Part shown: positions 63,219 through 64,000 of the stretch, one piece after another
How the letters are laid out: each line of letters begins with the position of its first letter
Numbering within the stretch: position 1 is the stretch's first letter
Assembly: GCF_021261325.1 (NCBI RefSeq)
Contig: NZ_JAJSBI010000005.1
Coordinates: 372,001 to 436,000, forward strand
Length of the DNA stretch: 64,000 bases
DNA from: Streptomyces guryensis
GTDB taxonomy: Bacteria; Actinomycetota; Actinomycetes; Streptomycetales; Streptomycetaceae
Direction of reading: 5' to 3'
The notes under the pieces: model-generated
Told to the model about the DNA's origin: nothing
The model's database searches: none
What the model saw: only the letters and a program-made list of their open reading frames with translations
Position numbers and translations under genes: made by a program

Positions 63219-64000
63219 TCTTGCCGCGTGGGGCGCCGGGTGGAGCGGCGAGGGGTCAGTATCGGCTGGACGAGTCTGCGCCGGTCCACGTCGGTGCGGG
63301 CGTTGATGACAGCGATCAGCAGGTCGACTGCTTCGGCGCCCACCTGGTCCGGGCAGAGGCTGACGGTGGTGAGGGGTGGGGTGGTCGTCGCGTAGTCGGG
63401 ATCCTCGCTGACGCACGCCACCAGCAGGTCCCGCGGCACCCGCAACCCGTGGTGCCGGGCGGCGGCGAGGATGTTGTGGCCGGAGTCGGAGTAGACGCCG
63501 ATGACGGCGTCGGGTCGTGGATCGTGACGGAGCAGGCGGCTGACCGCCTTCTGTTCGGTGGTGAAGTAGTCGGGAAGTGAGGCGTATTCCTCGACGAGGA
63601 CGGGCATGCGGTGTTCGTCGCACCAGGACCGGTAGGCGTCCGAGATCAGGTGCGGATACGCGTCGTCGTGAATGGGCAGGGAGAGGCCGATCCGCCGGGC
63701 GCCGGAGTGCGCGAGGTGGTCGAGCAGCAGGCGCAGGCCCGCTCCGTGGTCGGCGTCCACCCATGCGTCGCGCCAGCTGGATTCGGGCGGGCGGCCTTCG
63801 CTGATCATCGGTATGCCGCGTTCGCGCAGGATGGCACGCACCGGGTCCTCGGCACGTGGTCCGACGTGGATGATGCCGTCCATCGGCGTGTTGAGCCACA
63901 TCCACGGGGACATCGAACTCGGCATCACCGTGAGCAGGTAGCCGCGTTCGTGGGCCGCCGCCATGGCGCCCAGGGCCAGCTGTGCGTAGTACGGGATCTC
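63194..64000 (-). CDS. LacI-family transcriptional regulator (N-terminus outside window)
   Basis: Only the C-terminal ~268 residues are in the window, forming the periplasmic-binding-protein-like effector domain (PMDGIIHVGPRAEDPVRAI; IGLSLPIHDDAYPHL; then DAVIGVYSDSGHNILAAARH and the LLVACVSEDPDYATTTPP motif near the end). The HTH lies beyond 64000. It is tandem with, and 118 bp upstream of, the SGNH-ricin gene, so it is a good candidate to bind the ACATCCCATG elements and respond to a plant sugar. The ligand is unknown. Confidence 0.82.
   Translation of the reverse strand, partial: EIPYYAQLALGAMAAAHERGYLLTVMPSSMSPWMWLNTPMDGIIHVGPRAEDPVRAILRERGIPMISEGRPPESSWRDAWVDADHGAGLRLLLDHLAHSGARRIGLSLPIHDDAYPHLISDAYRSWCDEHRMPVLVEEYASLPDYFTTEQKAVSRLLRHDPRPDAVIGVYSDSGHNILAAARHHGLRVPRDLLVACVSEDPDYATTTPPLTTVSLCPDQVGAEAVDLLIAVINARTDVDRRRLVQPILTPRRSTRRPTRQDMGCKRGE

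Overview
The window looks like a stretch of a Streptomyces (or close relative) chromosome. Evidence: very high G+C with strong third-position G/C bias, many GTG starts and 4-bp ATGA/GTGA overlaps, a mycothiol-type maleylpyruvate isomerase, many secreted glycosidases with ricin-type lectin domains, a SpoIIE-type phosphatase with an anti-sigma-like kinase domain, and a few rare TTA leucine codons (the bldA signature). No rRNA, tRNA, CRISPR array or intact mobile element is visible.

Layout. (1) 1-8062: a tightly overlapping salicylate/gentisate catabolic operon resembling the sdg genes of Streptomyces sp. WA46. It holds an FAD hydroxylase (cut by the window edge), an NDP-forming acyl-CoA synthetase, an aryl-AMP ligase, gentisate 1,2-dioxygenase, a fumarylpyruvate hydrolase-type enzyme, maleylpyruvate isomerase and an alpha/beta esterase, closed by a hairpin. 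(2) 8.4-18.4 kb: an SGNH hydrolase, a LacI regulator facing an amidohydrolase/cupin pair across two palindromes, a small secreted Asp/Cys protein, OsmC, a protease pseudogene, a PfkB kinase, a GH25 lysozyme and aminopeptidase N. (3) 18.7-22.5 kb: molybdate block (HTH-TOBE regulator, modA, modB, modC) divergent from a small sulfite-oxidase-fold molybdoenzyme. (4) 22.9-26.1 kb: an M-box magnesium riboswitch leader, then a soluble MgtE-N/CBS protein overlapping an Nramp-related transporter whose metal-site residues differ from Mn/Fe Nramps. (5) 26.2-32.5 kb: BASS symporter, NCS1 permease with a cysteine-rich tail, an antibiotic-phosphotransferase-like kinase, an amidase. (6) 32.9-40.6 kb: two large secreted glycosidases, GH92 and GH35, convergent on a 16-bp perfect terminator. 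(7) 40.9-55 kb: accessory region with an orphan vWA protein, a LysR/PrpF/DctA unit, carbonic anhydrase, Sua5, small enzymes and decayed genes (P-loop kinase, IS630-like transposase). (8) 55.6-64 kb: a PAS-GAF-PP2C-HATPase phosphatase, then GH62 arabinofuranosidase and SGNH esterase, both with ricin domains, and a LacI regulator cut by the window edge.

How genes work together: region 1 should take salicylate through salicylyl-CoA and gentisate to maleylpyruvate, fumarylpyruvate, fumarate and pyruvate. Region 4 looks like a Mg-starvation response in which the riboswitch controls both a transporter and a Mg-sensing cytosolic partner. Regions 6 and 8 look like plant polysaccharide use. A shared ACATCCCATG-like element precedes GH92, GH62 and the SGNH esterase, and the last two also carry early TTA codons, which suggests carbohydrate-specific control plus developmental (bldA) control. 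All function assignments come from reading motifs by eye; no database search was run.
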